NCBI GenBank assembly: GCA_004151065.3
Contig: NWUY0300062544.1
Span: 7,667 to 34,470 of the forward strand
Direction: 5' to 3'
Length of the DNA: 26,804 nucleotides
Source of the DNA: Larix sibirica
Lineage: Eukaryota > Streptophyta > Pinopsida > Pinales > Pinaceae
Below, one piece after another: positions 8,940 to 19,123 of the stretch; within the stretch, counting starts at the first letter, position 1; the number at the start of each line of letters is the position of its first letter. Under the pieces are notes generated by a model. The model was not told the DNA's origin, did not search any database, and saw only the letters and a program-made list of their open reading frames with translations. The translations under genes were made by a program, and so were the position numbers.

Positions 8940-9090
8940 ATGGCACCTAAAGTAAATGTCATTAGTGGAAAACATGTACGCCTAATCCCAAGGAACCTGG
9001 GTGGATTTGAACTCACGACCTCATTGGTTATTATGACTTCAATATGGCAAGATAAACAACTTAAACTAACACTTGGACTAAAATATTATA
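8940..9090 (-). mobile_element. tRNA-derived SINE-like segment
   Basis: On the - strand, gagttcaaatcc (plus positions 9003-9014) matches the RNA polymerase III B box (GGTTCRANNCC). About 45-50 bases upstream lies tagtttaagttgttta, a weak A-box-like and D-arm-like word. The block gaggtcgtgagttcaaatcc is typical of plant tRNA-derived SINE heads. No poly(A) or T-rich tail or target duplication could be assigned, so the boundaries are approximate. Confidence 0.5.
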
Positions 9091-9568
9091 GTTTTATCAA
9101 TAATTTTCTTTCTTTTCTTTCTAAAATTATAGTTATGATGTCTTTATTTAAATTATTTTTGAGTTGGAAATCATATGATCAAATCATTTACAACACTTAA
9201 GCACACATAATTATGATCAGAACATCACAATGCATTATTCAACTTCCATAGCAACATATGGATACAACCTATAGGATCGTTCTTAAATAGTTTCTAGGTC
9301 TAACCAAATTCCTTGAAGTGAGGATGATCTGGTCCACAAATAAGGGTCATTGGTTCTAACTGTTTCTAGGAAATCTGCAATGTCTCGTTGATTATTCAGT
9401 TGTTGTAGTCAAAACAGATGCTTCCTCATTGACTATTCAATTGATCGATCAATCAACTACTCAATCGAGTCTCTAGTCGACTATTGTCTTTTGATTGTTA
9501 GTATATAGAAGATCCAGAGGTGTGACGAACCTGCATAGATTTTGGTTCAAGTAAATGTGTGTGCGCGC
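9091..9568. other. no gene recognised
   Basis: AT-rich. A patch at 9410-9500 is dense in short gactattca, tcgatca and caatcga words. A short GTGTGCGCGCGC run is at 9558-9570. Confidence 0.4.
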
Positions 9569-9772
9569 GCATTCAATATTTGATATTTTTAATAGTGTCT
9601 CCTTTTATGGTATTCTTTGCATAAGCTCATTCTTATCTAATATCATATTAACATATCTGTTAAAATGTTTGTGCATTCAATATTTGTTATTTTTAATAGT
9701 GTCTCCTTTTATGGTATTCTTTACATAAGCTCATTCTTAGCTAATATCATACTAACATATCTGTTAAAATGT
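9569..9772. repeat. 104-bp tandem duplication
   Basis: Copy 1 (9569-9672) and copy 2 (9673-9772) start gcattcaatatttg and differ at only a few positions (for example tgatat versus tgttat, tctaat versus gctaat). The period is 104 bp. The low divergence suggests a fairly recent local duplication. Confidence 0.93.
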
Positions 9773-10885
9773 CCAATATCAATTTTTAATGCATCAAGGT
9801 AAGGGTATATACTATTATTCGAGATTGCCACATGAAAAAATATAATGAGTTTCACTGCTTAGTCTATAAAGGTGTGCATAATGTACCCTTTCTAAATTTA
9901 AAACTATGACCTCAAAATCAAAATCATATATTCTTCATTATTATCTCCACTTAATTCTAAATTTTCCAACCAAGAAGTTTGTGTCTTGTTTTCTTTTCAA
10001 TCTATTTGGATGCTTAATAGAATATGAATTGAAATAGACCTATGCAATATAACTTTAATATATACTGCCTACTTACTATGTGGCCTCATTTTGTTAAACA
10101 TTGATGTTATATGTGAACAATTTCCTATTTCATTTTATTTTGTTGGAGAAGTATTAATATGACATGCTTGATTGTTATGGTTTATTGGAGAGTTATTAAT
10201 GAATGATCTCCACATTAATATAATTTCACTTTTTTTTTCTAATTTAACCTTTGTTTTTAAATGAAATTTTTGTAATGCATGTCTTCTTCCAAACTATATG
10301 TAAATTTTCCATTAACCTCAAACATATTGCACATATTGTAGAATAATTAACAAGATTTAAAATTGATTAGGAAAAAATTAAAAAAAAAAACATTGATGAT
10401 GTGAATTTATTTCTAAATAATATGAAAAAAAATTCAATGTTATAGAATGCCTTGCATTTGGCATTGGAGCAAAGCATAACAATATTAACTAGATTTGAAT
10501 CACTAATAGAATATATAATATGATGTGAAATAAAAATAATATGGGAATGTTGATACAACATAGAAGATGAAAATGCCACATTAGCGAGCATTACCTCAAA
10601 TATTATCATTATAACTACAATGTTACATTTGTGATACTAAAACATTAATCATTTTACTTTCCAAACCATAAATACGCATCTTTATTTGCAAATAAAACCT
10701 CATTAAATTAATCGGATGAATCCTAACCTAGATACATCACAATCATCAATCTATTAAATCATAGATCTATTAAATATCAAGATTTATTAAAAATATCAAT
10801 GTTAAATTTTGAATTTAAATACTTTAAAGACATATCCAAAAATTTCCTTGCCAAGTTTTTTTTTTAAATAGACATGAGAAAATGT
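9773..10885. other. AT-rich DNA, no gene recognised
   Basis: Very AT-rich with many homopolymer runs. No frame on either strand shows a recognisable motif. Confidence 0.5.
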
Positions 10886-10915
10886 TATATATATATATGT
10901 ATATATATATATATA
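10886..10915. repeat. (AT)n microsatellite left of the gap
   Basis: An AT run with a single interruption (gt), followed by acaaaacgtg. The same microsatellite type reappears right after the gap. Confidence 0.95.
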
Positions 10916-10917
10916 CA

Positions 10918-11000
10918 AAACGTGTCCTCCGTGTCCTGGTTCTGGGGGTCACCATGTCCATGTCGAACACTCATATTTCCGTGTCCTCGTGTCAGGTGAC
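10918..11000. repeat. GTGTCC-rich short repeats
   Basis: The words cgtgtcc and gtgtc recur (acgtgtcctccgtgtcc near 10920 and ccgtgtcctcgtgtc near 10979), with gtcc-atgtc between them. Such GTGTC-rich stretches recur in plant repeats. I cannot assign a transposon family. Confidence 0.5.
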
Positions 11001-11046
11001 TTAGCTGCAATAGAATGATGGAAAATGAGAATTGGGAAAGACTAAG

Positions 11047-11244
11047 NNNNNNNNNNNNNNNNNNNNNNNNNNNNNNNNNNNNNNNNNNNNNNNNNNNNNN
11101 NNNNNNNNNNNNNNNNNNNNNNNNNNNNNNNNNNNNNNNNNNNNNNNNNNNNNNNNNNNNNNNNNNNNNNNNNNNNNNNNNNNNNNNNNNNNNNNNNNNN
11201 NNNNNNNNNNNNNNNNNNNNNNNNNNNNNNNNNNNNNNNNNNNN
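11047..11244. other. assembly gap (198 N)
   Basis: A run of 198 Ns. The right edge resumes in an AT microsatellite (11245-11259), so the gap probably reflects a simple-sequence assembly break. The true length is unknown. Confidence 0.99.
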
Positions 11245-11259
11245 ATATATATATATATA
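11245..11259. repeat. (AT)n microsatellite right of the gap
   Basis: An AT run directly after the Ns, followed by acaacacgtg. The flank is nearly the same as on the left side of the gap (acaaaacgtg after 10915). Confidence 0.9.
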
Positions 11260-11401
11260 CAACACGTGCATGCCATTAAAATCAATTAAAAATGGAGTAG
11301 AATATACAAGTTCATGAGGTTCTGCCACTTCCTGCTCATACATGTTATCAAAATACATCTTTCTACCAAGTCTTACATTGCTCCCTTTAAAACTGTAAAT
11401 C

Positions 11402-12403
11402 CTAATAAACTGACCACATAAGTACTGGAAAAATAACATGGAAAAGAGAGAAGGGAGGGATTAATGTCATCATTCCTAGGGTTGTTCGCTTGCCGTATCC
11501 GGTTGAACATAGGAGATTTATTCCATCGGGGAAGCTTCTTCTTTCCCAAGTTGTGGGTCGTTGTTTCGCCTGCCTAAACCTAGCTATTTCAGGCTGAATT
11601 TCTCCTAGAAAGTATTTCAGTTGGACGAAGCGGACCTCGTTTATTTCAATTGATGTCATGCATTGCTCCTAAAACTGTATATTCATGTCAACAATGGCTT
11701 TCCATATCTCTTTATGCTGGGAGGACTGAGTCCTTTCCATCTCCTGGAGCTTGCGAAAAAAGTATTCAACCTCGCCATCTTGAACCCTTGTGTTTCCTTC
11801 AATATCTTTGATACGATAATCAATGCATGTGATGTCTACAGAAATTCGCCTGTCCTCTTCCATTACAGTGGTTGAGACCTCATAGACGCACCTCAACATT
11901 TTCTTTTAATTAGTCATAATAATTTCCAGGTCCCTTATCTCCCACAACATCTTCTCCACAATGCTCTCCTTTAGGGCCATGGTAGAATAACTTCCAAATT
12001 TGACTAACTTGCTTCCTTGATGGTCCTCAAAAACCTGGTTCCTACTTCCTCTCCCATGGATGTTTAGGATGCTGAACAGATTCTCAATGCTTCCACTATA
12101 AGCCAAACCTGGAGTGTGCGAAGAGTCTCCCATTCACATAAGCTTGAAGTATACATGGGATTGAAATAATGAAGAGAAGAAGGTGGAGGCGCGAGTTAAA
12201 TGCCCCGGACAGAGGCAATAAGAGCTCTTTAATGACCATCTCTTCCACTGCTTTGACAACCAACGACGTTCCACTCCCCCACGGGAAGCAGGTTTGAAAA
12301 TATTGTTGAGATGGGTGGCCAGGATGGTTGGGAAACCCCCAAAATTGGCCCGAGTCCGCCAACATTGGAGGACCTTAGTTAACTTTGGAAGCAAGAAGTC
12401 CAT
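11402..12403 (-). pseudogene. unidentified decayed reading frame, partly coiled-coil-like
   Basis: One - frame of 334 codons contains only three internal stops (12134, 11906 and 11669), far fewer than expected by chance in AT-rich DNA, and the region is GC-richer than its surroundings. From N to C it gives a basic segment (WRTRANFGGF, WLSKQWKRWSLKSS), then SGSIENLFSILNIHGRGSRN, an acidic/basic helical segment (MALKESIVEKMLWEIRDLEI) and a Glu/Arg-rich stretch (GEVEYFFRKLQEMERTQSSQ), then SIEINEVRFVQLKYFLGEI. The last third looks able to form a coiled coil. I do not recognise the family. It follows an RNase H remnant on the same strand, so it may be another retroelement part. Another - frame is also open at 12365-12096, so the reading frame of the first quarter is uncertain. 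Confidence 0.5.
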
Positions 12404-12775
12404 TTGGTGAAGGAGTTAGAGTTATTTATCTTTAATTCACCTTGCCTAACTCTAGATCCTATGTTTGCCAGCCGATCAACTTCCTTGTCGAGGTGTCTCT
12501 TGACATGGAAGAATTGGACCTTTGAGATGTCCTAGAGGAAATACAAGACTCTCTTATGCACACTCCGGGCACCTTTGACTTTAACAAACTGGAGATTTCA
12601 CAAATTCTGAATGACTATTCGAGAGTCACCAAAAACTTGAAAACTTGTTATGTTCAGATCTTCCATTGTTTAAGTTCCTTGCATTAACACTGCCTACTCT
12701 GCCTGGTTATTTGTTCTTTTTCCTAAGATCCATGTACAGTTTTGGATATTTTTTCCTCCAGGGTAAAAAATGGCC
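12395..12775 (-). pseudogene. decayed RNase H (RVT_3 type) of a retroelement
   Basis: One - frame reads PGGKNIQNCTWILGKRTNNQ, then AE-AVLMQGT, then FQVFGDSRIVIQNL, then KVQFFHVKRHLDKEVDRLAN and IGSRVRQGELKIN. Plant RVT_3 RNase H domains have TNNxAE (catalytic Glu), VxGDSxxVI (catalytic Asp) and H--R--N--AD-LA (last catalytic Asp) in this order. These residues are present here, but four or five stops interrupt the frame and the first Asp motif (FDGA) is missing. RNase H domains of this type occur in plant L1 LINEs and some Ty3 elements; which source applies is unclear. The unidentified frame follows directly after one frame change. Confidence 0.75.
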
Positions 12776-13903
12776 AAGCATGTTTTCTACTTTAAAATTG
12801 GAAGTAGCATTTCTCATAATATTATGTACCTGTTTGTCCAAAGGGGTTATATCCATTGGTGAGAAACAAAAAGTTTTTCATTTGAGAAAAAGTTTCAATA
12901 CCCATGAGTATTGTTCCTAGAACCATGGGGTCACCCTGAAATAGTGGTAGAACATGTGGTTGCACCTATAGAGATTACATTAAATGATATTGTGAGCTAT
13001 GCGCACATAAATGGATCAAATCCCATTCTCATGTCATTAAAAAAATAACACTGCCCCCCAAGTTGGGGATGTCATGGGTTCAACTCTCTTCATCCCCTCA
13101 ATATTAGGTGCTTGAAACTTAAGCATCGACAATTCACCTTGTTTACCATCCATGGATCATGGGGAAGTAATCAGAAAGTTTTCCACAAGGAAGTGATTCA
13201 CAATGTTTTGCAAAGTTTTCCATTGAATTTAAAAATAAATAGTTAAATCATACTTGTAAATTAATAATCGCTTAATTTAAAAACTCCATGTATAACCATT
13301 GATATATATTATAATATTATTATGGATGTTTGTGAAACATTATGATTATGTGTATCATTTGTTGGGATATTGATTTTGTAGAGATTGTAAAAGATTTAAG
13401 ATGTATTGTTTATTTTAATTTAGATTATGATCCTAAATTACTTTTATTTTTTCAGGGATGAAATGCATGATCACTTCCTTTCATCTTGAGGGGGGCCTGG
13501 AGTAAGACTCACACTATCCGTAAAGACAATCAATTTAGAAATTTAACACTCAACTCTATTACTTTGGATTTAAAAAAAGCAACCATTATTTTTTTAAAGA
13601 TTTTTTTATTATTTAGAAATATTTATGAATATAAAAACATTATATATTTATATCAACTTAAATTTTATGAATTAAAAATTTACATTTTATAAATTTTTAT
13701 GAACTTTAAATTGATGCTATTAATTTGTATGTGATCATAAAAGAATTTATTTGACAATTAAAATTGAATATCAAATGTCAACATTAAATTTAACATTATT
13801 AAATATGTTATTCATAATTAAGATGCAAAAATATTAATATAAAAATATATAATGTAAATTTATAATTAAAATAATGTGTGTGTGGAAAAAGATAAATACG
13901 ATT
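12776..13903. other. AT-rich DNA, no gene recognised
   Basis: No supported gene. A B-box-like word (gggttcaactc) at about 13076-13086 has no A box at the right distance. From 13240 on the sequence is extremely AT-rich up to the LINE-A target duplication. Confidence 0.45.
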
Positions 13904-13919
13904 ATGAAATAGACACTTT
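13904..13919. repeat. target-site duplication of LINE-A (3' side copy)
   Basis: atgaaatagacacttt here matches atgaaatatacacttt at 20425-20440 with one mismatch in 16. It abuts the poly(A) tail of LINE-A, seen as T on the + strand. The last three T may belong to either the duplication or the tail. Confidence 0.85.
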
Positions 13920-13924
13920 TTTTT

Positions 13925-14185
13925 CAGAGAAAAAAAACCATTTCCTTACTATTCCATTGAATCAAAGAAAATGAGGCAAATGCAATATTGTCTTGCATAC
14001 ATGGATATCCACCATTAACAGATACAATTCAACCTTAATATCCTATCAAAATATTACATAGATTATCATCAACTTACTGCCATCAAATGACATCAACAAA
14101 AAACCAGAAGACATACCCCAAGGATCCTTCAATACAGACCAAACAAAAAGTGCAGAAGCTCCAAAACTGAATCAAACCAAAATAT
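13925..14185 (-). other. LINE-A 3' UTR and poly(A) signal region
   Basis: Untranslated sequence after the RNase H stop codon (14186-14188). It ends with TTTTTTTT (13937-13930), CTCTG (13929-13925) and the A8 tail (13924-13917). The same T-run, CTCTG and A-rich order ends LINE-B at 22561-22594. Confidence 0.8.
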
Positions 14186-14764
14186 TCAAAAAAATTCTTC
14201 CACTCCATCGCAAATAATGGAACCTTCAATATGTTCTTCAAAATACATATATCCTTCTAGGCAGTGAACTACACGCTTTGAAAGTTGATCAACCTCGACA
14301 TTGAAGGATCTAGATATATGAGATATAGAGATATGAGATAAGCAACCAATCAATTGTTGAAACTTTTTACACCAATGAAGCAGTTGAAGAACCTGAAGAT
14401 TAAATCTATCATTTTCCCACTCAATAATTATCTTTGAATCACCAAAAATTTGAAGTGAGTCAATTCCATTTAAAATAGAAAATTTGAGCACACCCCATAA
14501 ACCAATCAATTCAACTGTAGTATTACTTCCCTTCCCACTTCCCATACACAACTTAAAAATATAATCCTGGTTAATCATAACAACCATACCACATCCACAG
14601 TAACCATCAGAGCAAGCACCATCAAAAAATCCAATTGCCGAAGAAAATGAGAAGCTAGGACTAGATATGGCTTTTGGCAATTTTGGATTTTTCTCTTCAA
14701 TGAAATCCTTATATAAAATGATACATTTCATACTGCAATGATGAATATTAGGATTTTTTTTCAA
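14186..14764 (-). pseudogene. LINE-A ORF2 RNase H domain (RVT_3)
   Basis: The open frame of 192 codons contains an RNase H with all expected acidic residues: D48 in FFDGA, E85 in TTVELIG, D109 in IFGDSK and D159 in VDQLSK. HISISHISRSFNVEVDQLS is the conserved C-terminal helix region. It is the C-terminal domain of plant L1 ORF2 and would degrade the RNA template after reverse transcription. It follows the zf-RVT domain, separated by a frameshift or stop at 14765-14795. The frame itself is intact to its stop, but it is part of a broken ORF2. Confidence 0.92.
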
Positions 14765-14795
14765 ATAGTAGCTTATTCCGCATATTCCAGATCAC

Positions 14796-15290
14796 CTAGC
14801 ATACAAACATAGGGAGAAGCTTATGATTGTAGATTATCAAACCCCACTTTCTAAAACTTTCCTCTAAATGAGTATCACCCCAGGAAATATAAACATTTAA
14901 ATAATCACACAGAGTATGCCACACATTCTTACTAAACTCACAAAAGAGAAATAAATGTTCAACTGAGTCTATATCCTTTTTGCATAATATGCAGCAACCT
15001 GGACCATTCCATCCTCTTCTCATTAAATTTTTCCAAGTGAGTAACCCGTTTTCTAAAGTAAGCCAAAAAAACACTTAATTTTTTGAGGTAGATGCCATTT
15101 CTAAATCTTATTGTAACACCATTTCCTTTCTACTTGTTCCACGGAGGAAATAATGGCTTCATAGGAATCCTTAGCAGTAATGTGGCCATTTTTCTTATTC
15201 CAGCACCAAACTAGTCTGTCCTCTGAATCACCTAATCTGATACCTACATACTTAAGATAATTTATATAATTATCCCAAATCTCGACCCAT
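14796..15290 (-). pseudogene. LINE-A ORF2 zf-RVT domain
   Basis: An upstream - frame (about 15290-15070) reads GRWVEIWDNYINYLKYVGI, then LVWCWNKKNGHITAKDSYEA and KWHLPQKIKCFF with one stop. The next frame (15074-14796) reads FFWLTLENGLLTWKNLMRRG, then WNGPGCCILCKKDIDSVEHL, FLFCEFSKNVW. This is the zinc-binding region zf-RVT of plant LINEs, with the Cys-x2-Cys (CILC), His (EHL) and Cys (FC) ligands visible. A frameshift near 15074 splits it. Confidence 0.88.
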
Positions 15291-15299
15291 CTTCCATGT

Positions 15300-16060
15300 A
15301 AACCTAAGTCTCTATATTGAAGTCAATAATCACCAACCTGAATGGACCACCATGGTCGTTTAAGTTGATTAAGAGTTACAAAGCCAAGTTATGCAATATG
15401 TTTCAAAATATCCGAAGGCAGTAAGAAATTTCTATTGTCACCTATGAAAGGATCGATGCCTATAAGTATACTTTTTGCATCCCCTACAAACCAAGATGTC
15501 CACTTGTTGATCCAATGAAAGACTTTGATAAAACTCCTCCAAATGATAGAAGCCCCATAGCTTACAATCTCTTCAGACCTGAACCAACTCAGAATAGATC
15601 TACCGCTGAGATATTTCGTCTTTGTAACTAAGATCCATAATCCACTATCAAACATATTGTGCCACATGCTCTTCATACATAAAACCGAATTGAACGATTT
15701 CAAGTTCTTAATGTCCCATCCACCCATTGATTTTGGAAAAGCTAATTTTTCCCATGAAACTAAATGTAATTTTTGTTCCCTTCCAGTACCCGCTCATAAA
15801 AAATAAATATTTTACTTTGAATGGTATTAATAATGGATTGAGGAATCATAACGAGTGCGAACCAATAGACCGAGATACCCATAAGTACAACCTAAACTAA
15901 AGTGATTCTTCCACCCAAAGACAAATTTCTATATGCCCAGTTACCAATCCTATTTTCAATTTTTTTTACCAACCAAAACTAGTCATTATTCCTGTAATTG
16001 TTAATTTTTAGCAAATATCCAAGATATTTGAACCCATCCTCTAAAATTTCCACTTTAATT
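15300..16060 (-). pseudogene. LINE-A ORF2 thumb and connecting region
   Basis: The - frame directly following the RT reads FKYLGYLLKINNYRNND, then WLVKKIENRIGNWAYRNLSL, GGRITLV, then VYWFALVMIPQSIINTI with stops. Another frame (15727-15389) reads MGGWDIKNLKSFNSVLCMKS, then GLWILVTKTKYL. Plant L1 elements have the LGGRI-LV and GGWGIKNL landmarks here. At least three stops and a frameshift occur. Confidence 0.85.
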
Positions 16061-17191
16061 TTAAAGAGTGAACTGATATGATCCATCACTTCCATTGATA
16101 CCTAATGCTGATAAAAGTAAGGGCTTTTCCAGACTGATCTCCATTCCTGAATTCAAACAAAAAACTGTTAGAATTTCATGAAGAGTCCTCCATTCCTCCA
16201 AAGTACCTGATCCAAATATAATCACATCATCAACAAAAAGAAGATGTGTGATCTTCAAAGTTGATGAAATTTTAATGCCAATTAGATTGCCCTTCAATTT
16301 TGCCTCGGTAATCATCTTGCTTAATCCTTCAATAACCAATAAAAAAATTAATGGGGACAAAGGGAATCCCTGTCTAAGACCTCTGGAGCTACTAAAAAAA
16401 CTTGTAGGCGAACCATTAACAAGAAAAACATAATTGGTTGAAGAGACACAATCCAATATCCAATTTATGACTTCAACAGGAAGTCCAATATGCAACAAAA
16501 TAAGTATAAGAAAGACCCAATTAACTTTATCATAGGATTTTGCGAGGTCCATTTTCAAAATTATAGCACTAAGTTTTTTAACTTTTACCGTATGTATACA
16601 TTCTTGCGAGACTCCTATAGCATTCAAAACTTATCTGTTAGATAAAAACCCAAATTATTCCTTTGACACCACTTCCGAAAGCTTCGGTTTTATTCTATTT
16701 GCAATATTTTTTTATACCAACTTGTAGACCAAATTACATGGTGCTATTGGCCTAAAATCATAGAAAAGTTCAGGTTTATCCTTCTTCGGAATAAGAGATA
16801 TGCAGGTATATTTTACAGCCCCATACATAAACCCCTATCTTCTAGAAAACTCAATAATATTCAGTGGATCCCTTCCCATAATATCAAAGAAAGAGATAAA
16901 AAGTTCCACTAGCCAGCCATCTAGACCAACACTTTTATCTTTTGCAAATTTTGACAATACACTTTCAACTTCTTCAATACTTGTAGGTCTCCCCATTTGC
17001 AAACCTTCCTCTTTAGTAAAAAAATAAGGATAGTGCTTCACAACTTTCAATTGATTTCCAATATTAGACGAACCTGAATCTTTGAAGTGATTACTAAAAA
17101 AATCAACAACAACCTTCTCGATATCCTTTTGAGAATTAATCCATTCCCATTTAGGAGATTTGATGTCCCATATGGTGTTAAGATTCTTCAC
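16061..17191 (-). pseudogene. LINE-A ORF2 reverse transcriptase
   Basis: This RVT_1 domain is split by stops. The first part (17191-16835) reads NTIWDIKSPKWEWI, then FAKDKSVGLDGW. The middle (16834-16628) gives [20 protein letters not shown], then NLVYKLV and FGFLSNR with stops at two points. The last part (16627-16061) has motif A as LKMDLAKSYDKVNW (catalytic Asp at residue 27), motif B as RGLRQGFPLSPLIF (82-95) and motif C as FVDDVIIFGS (131-140) with both Asp residues. All catalytic residues survive. The enzyme copies element RNA at a nicked target. Relatives have FADD, so FVDD is a mild change. A frameshift near 17190 separates it from the endonuclease. Confidence 0.94.
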
Positions 17192-17243
17192 GTGGGAGGC
17201 ATATCTGTGAAAAAAACTCGGTATTGTTATCCCCTAAGGAAAT

Positions 17244-18288
17244 TCAAACAACTCTGCTTTTTAACCTCCAGGCCTCTTCTTCCTTTTTCAGTAGAGAATC
17301 CTTTTTACATTCCAAATCAATTATTTTTTCCCTCTCTTCACTAGAAATATTATCAGTTAGGTTACCCACTAGGATTTCATTTATTTGACCTTCAATACTA
17401 CATATATTTTTTCTATCCTCCTTCTCTTTCCCTTTAATCCACAAAACCACTGTTTGTTTTAAACTTTTAAGTTTAAAATTCAAACAATCCATTACATTAA
17501 GCCCATCCAGCACAACTATATTTGACCAAAAGAATCTAACCATCGGACATAACTTTTCATCTTTCAGCCAGGATTGATTGAATTTAAACGGGAAATCAGT
17601 AGACACAGATTCACCGCCCATCTGAAGAGAAATAGGAAAATGATCAGACATATTGGATACCAAGTTCCAAGATCTATATCTAGCACAGTTTTCCATTAAA
17701 TATTCAGACAAGAAAAATCGGTCACGTCTTTTTCCTACACCATCATCTCCCAATCGCTTATTTTTCCTGGTAGGACACATTTTATGAGGAATAATATCCA
17801 CCAACTTATTTCCCCTAAAATGGTCTTTAAAATACAAATCCAACGTATCCACAGAGGAAAGCATTCCCCAATTTCCATAAGAATGCACAGTGAAATTTAT
17901 ATCACCACCAACAATCAGGTTAGGAATTTTAAGATGTCCGGTGGAATCGATATTCTCCGAGAAGGGACTTCTTTCTTTATAAGGAGCATATATATTAAAA
18001 AAACTGATAACTTGATCAAACCCTATATTTTTTTCCTTCAAGAAGGATACCGGAACAAACCAAAGGATTCCAAATAGCTAAGAGACCACCAGACTATCCG
18101 ACTGCATCAATCGCACAAACCTCCCAATCCTTCAAAATCTTCAAAAAATATTCACAAAGCTTCACACCCACAGTCATAGTTTCTTCAACAAAATATAAAT
18201 ATGCTTTGTTGGTTTCTAAAAACTGCCTGAGGGACTTGAATTTAGGGCCTCCTCCTAGCCCCCCTATATTGAACGAAATACAATGCAT
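17244..18288 (-). pseudogene. LINE-A ORF2 apurinic-type (EEP) endonuclease
   Basis: The N-terminal part (18288-18094) starts at the likely ORF2 Met and reads MHCISFNIGGLGGGPKFKSL, then YFVEETMTVG (catalytic Glu). After an in-frame TAG at 18094 it goes on as SGGLLAIWNPLV. A frameshift near 18040 leads into the second frame (18041-17244), which has SFFNIYAPYKE (residues 13-23), LIVGGDINFT (42-51), GKRRDRFFLSEYL (103-115) and MSDHFPIS (131-138). Asp, Asn, Asp and His of the exonuclease-endonuclease-phosphatase fold are all present. The end of the frame carries a Lys/Glu-rich linker to RT. The domain nicks target DNA to start insertion. Confidence 0.93.
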
Positions 18289-18520
18289 TGAGAACCTACC
18301 CTAGAGGGAAACTTTGCTCTAAGGGCCTCAGAATCATTTTCCTTATATAGAGAGACATCTAATGCAACCTAAAGTCTTGAAGATAATTGCATATAATCCC
18401 CCTCAGGAACAAAATCTATCCCTAAATCACCTTCTTAGTCTCATCGTTTCTTTTGATGTTCTTCTTAATTGTAACATTTTGAAGGTGTATAGAATTAATA
18501 GGAGTTTTATTGGAATTTTC

Positions 18521-19123
18521 CTAAGGTTTATTGACATAAATTGTCATAGGGGATTTAACTTTTTCACAAATAAAAAGCTTTTCCTTATCAGAAGAATTCC
18601 CATTCACCTCAAAACCTCGAACAACAATAGTCTTATCTCTCATCTTAGGTTCTAAACTTAAAAAACCAACAGGAGAGGAAGACCTCAACTCACCCATGTA
18701 TGTAGACTCCATCCAAGAACTAATCCCAGGAACCCCATATGTTGGAGTCCTATCCAACCCATTATGACAGCTAGAGAACCAGCTTGACCTATATTCCATA
18801 TTTCCAGAATCTCGACCATCATCATAATCCTCATGAAGTTCTACAAACCCCATAATTCACAGGTGAGACCCCATAATCCTTATCTGGCATTACGGGTCGA
18901 CCTTCCCCACCCCCGAAACTATTTTCAATACCAAACAAATTACCCAACCTACAATCTAAATATTTTTCCACTGATTTTATAAAAAGTAATTATTTAGAAG
19001 ATAAATCCTCATAATATGTAGGAGAAGCAACCGGAGACATACCATCTTGTATACCATCTTCAACAATAGGGGGTTCGGAGGGAACCAATGATGATTTATA
19101 TAGTTGCGGGCAGTCGACTTGTT
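18521..19123 (-). pseudogene. LINE-A ORF1 C-terminal tail, frameshifted
   Basis: After the zinc knuckle a +1 frame continues the protein as LPEL, then DCYSESLEQVDCPQLYKSSL, VPSEPPIVEDGIQDGM, then stops. A further frame (18853-18521) reads MGFVELHEDYDDGRDSGNME and onward into a Ser/Gly/Glu-rich tail. No domain is expected or seen here; plant L1 ORF1 tails are long and poorly conserved. The tail ends before the ORF2 start at 18288. Confidence 0.6.

Noticed and set aside
10885-11439. Long frames across the N run
   Set aside because: They are open only because Ns hide stops, and the visible ends are AT microsatellite translation.
13060-13100. gggttcaactc B-box-like word as a SINE or tRNA
   Set aside because: No A box at suitable distance and no tRNA fold; a single short word can occur by chance.
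16248-17344. + strand frames opposite LINE-A RT (for example 16248-16433, 16800-17027, 17087-17344)
   Set aside because: They are complements of strongly supported - strand RT and endonuclease sequence.
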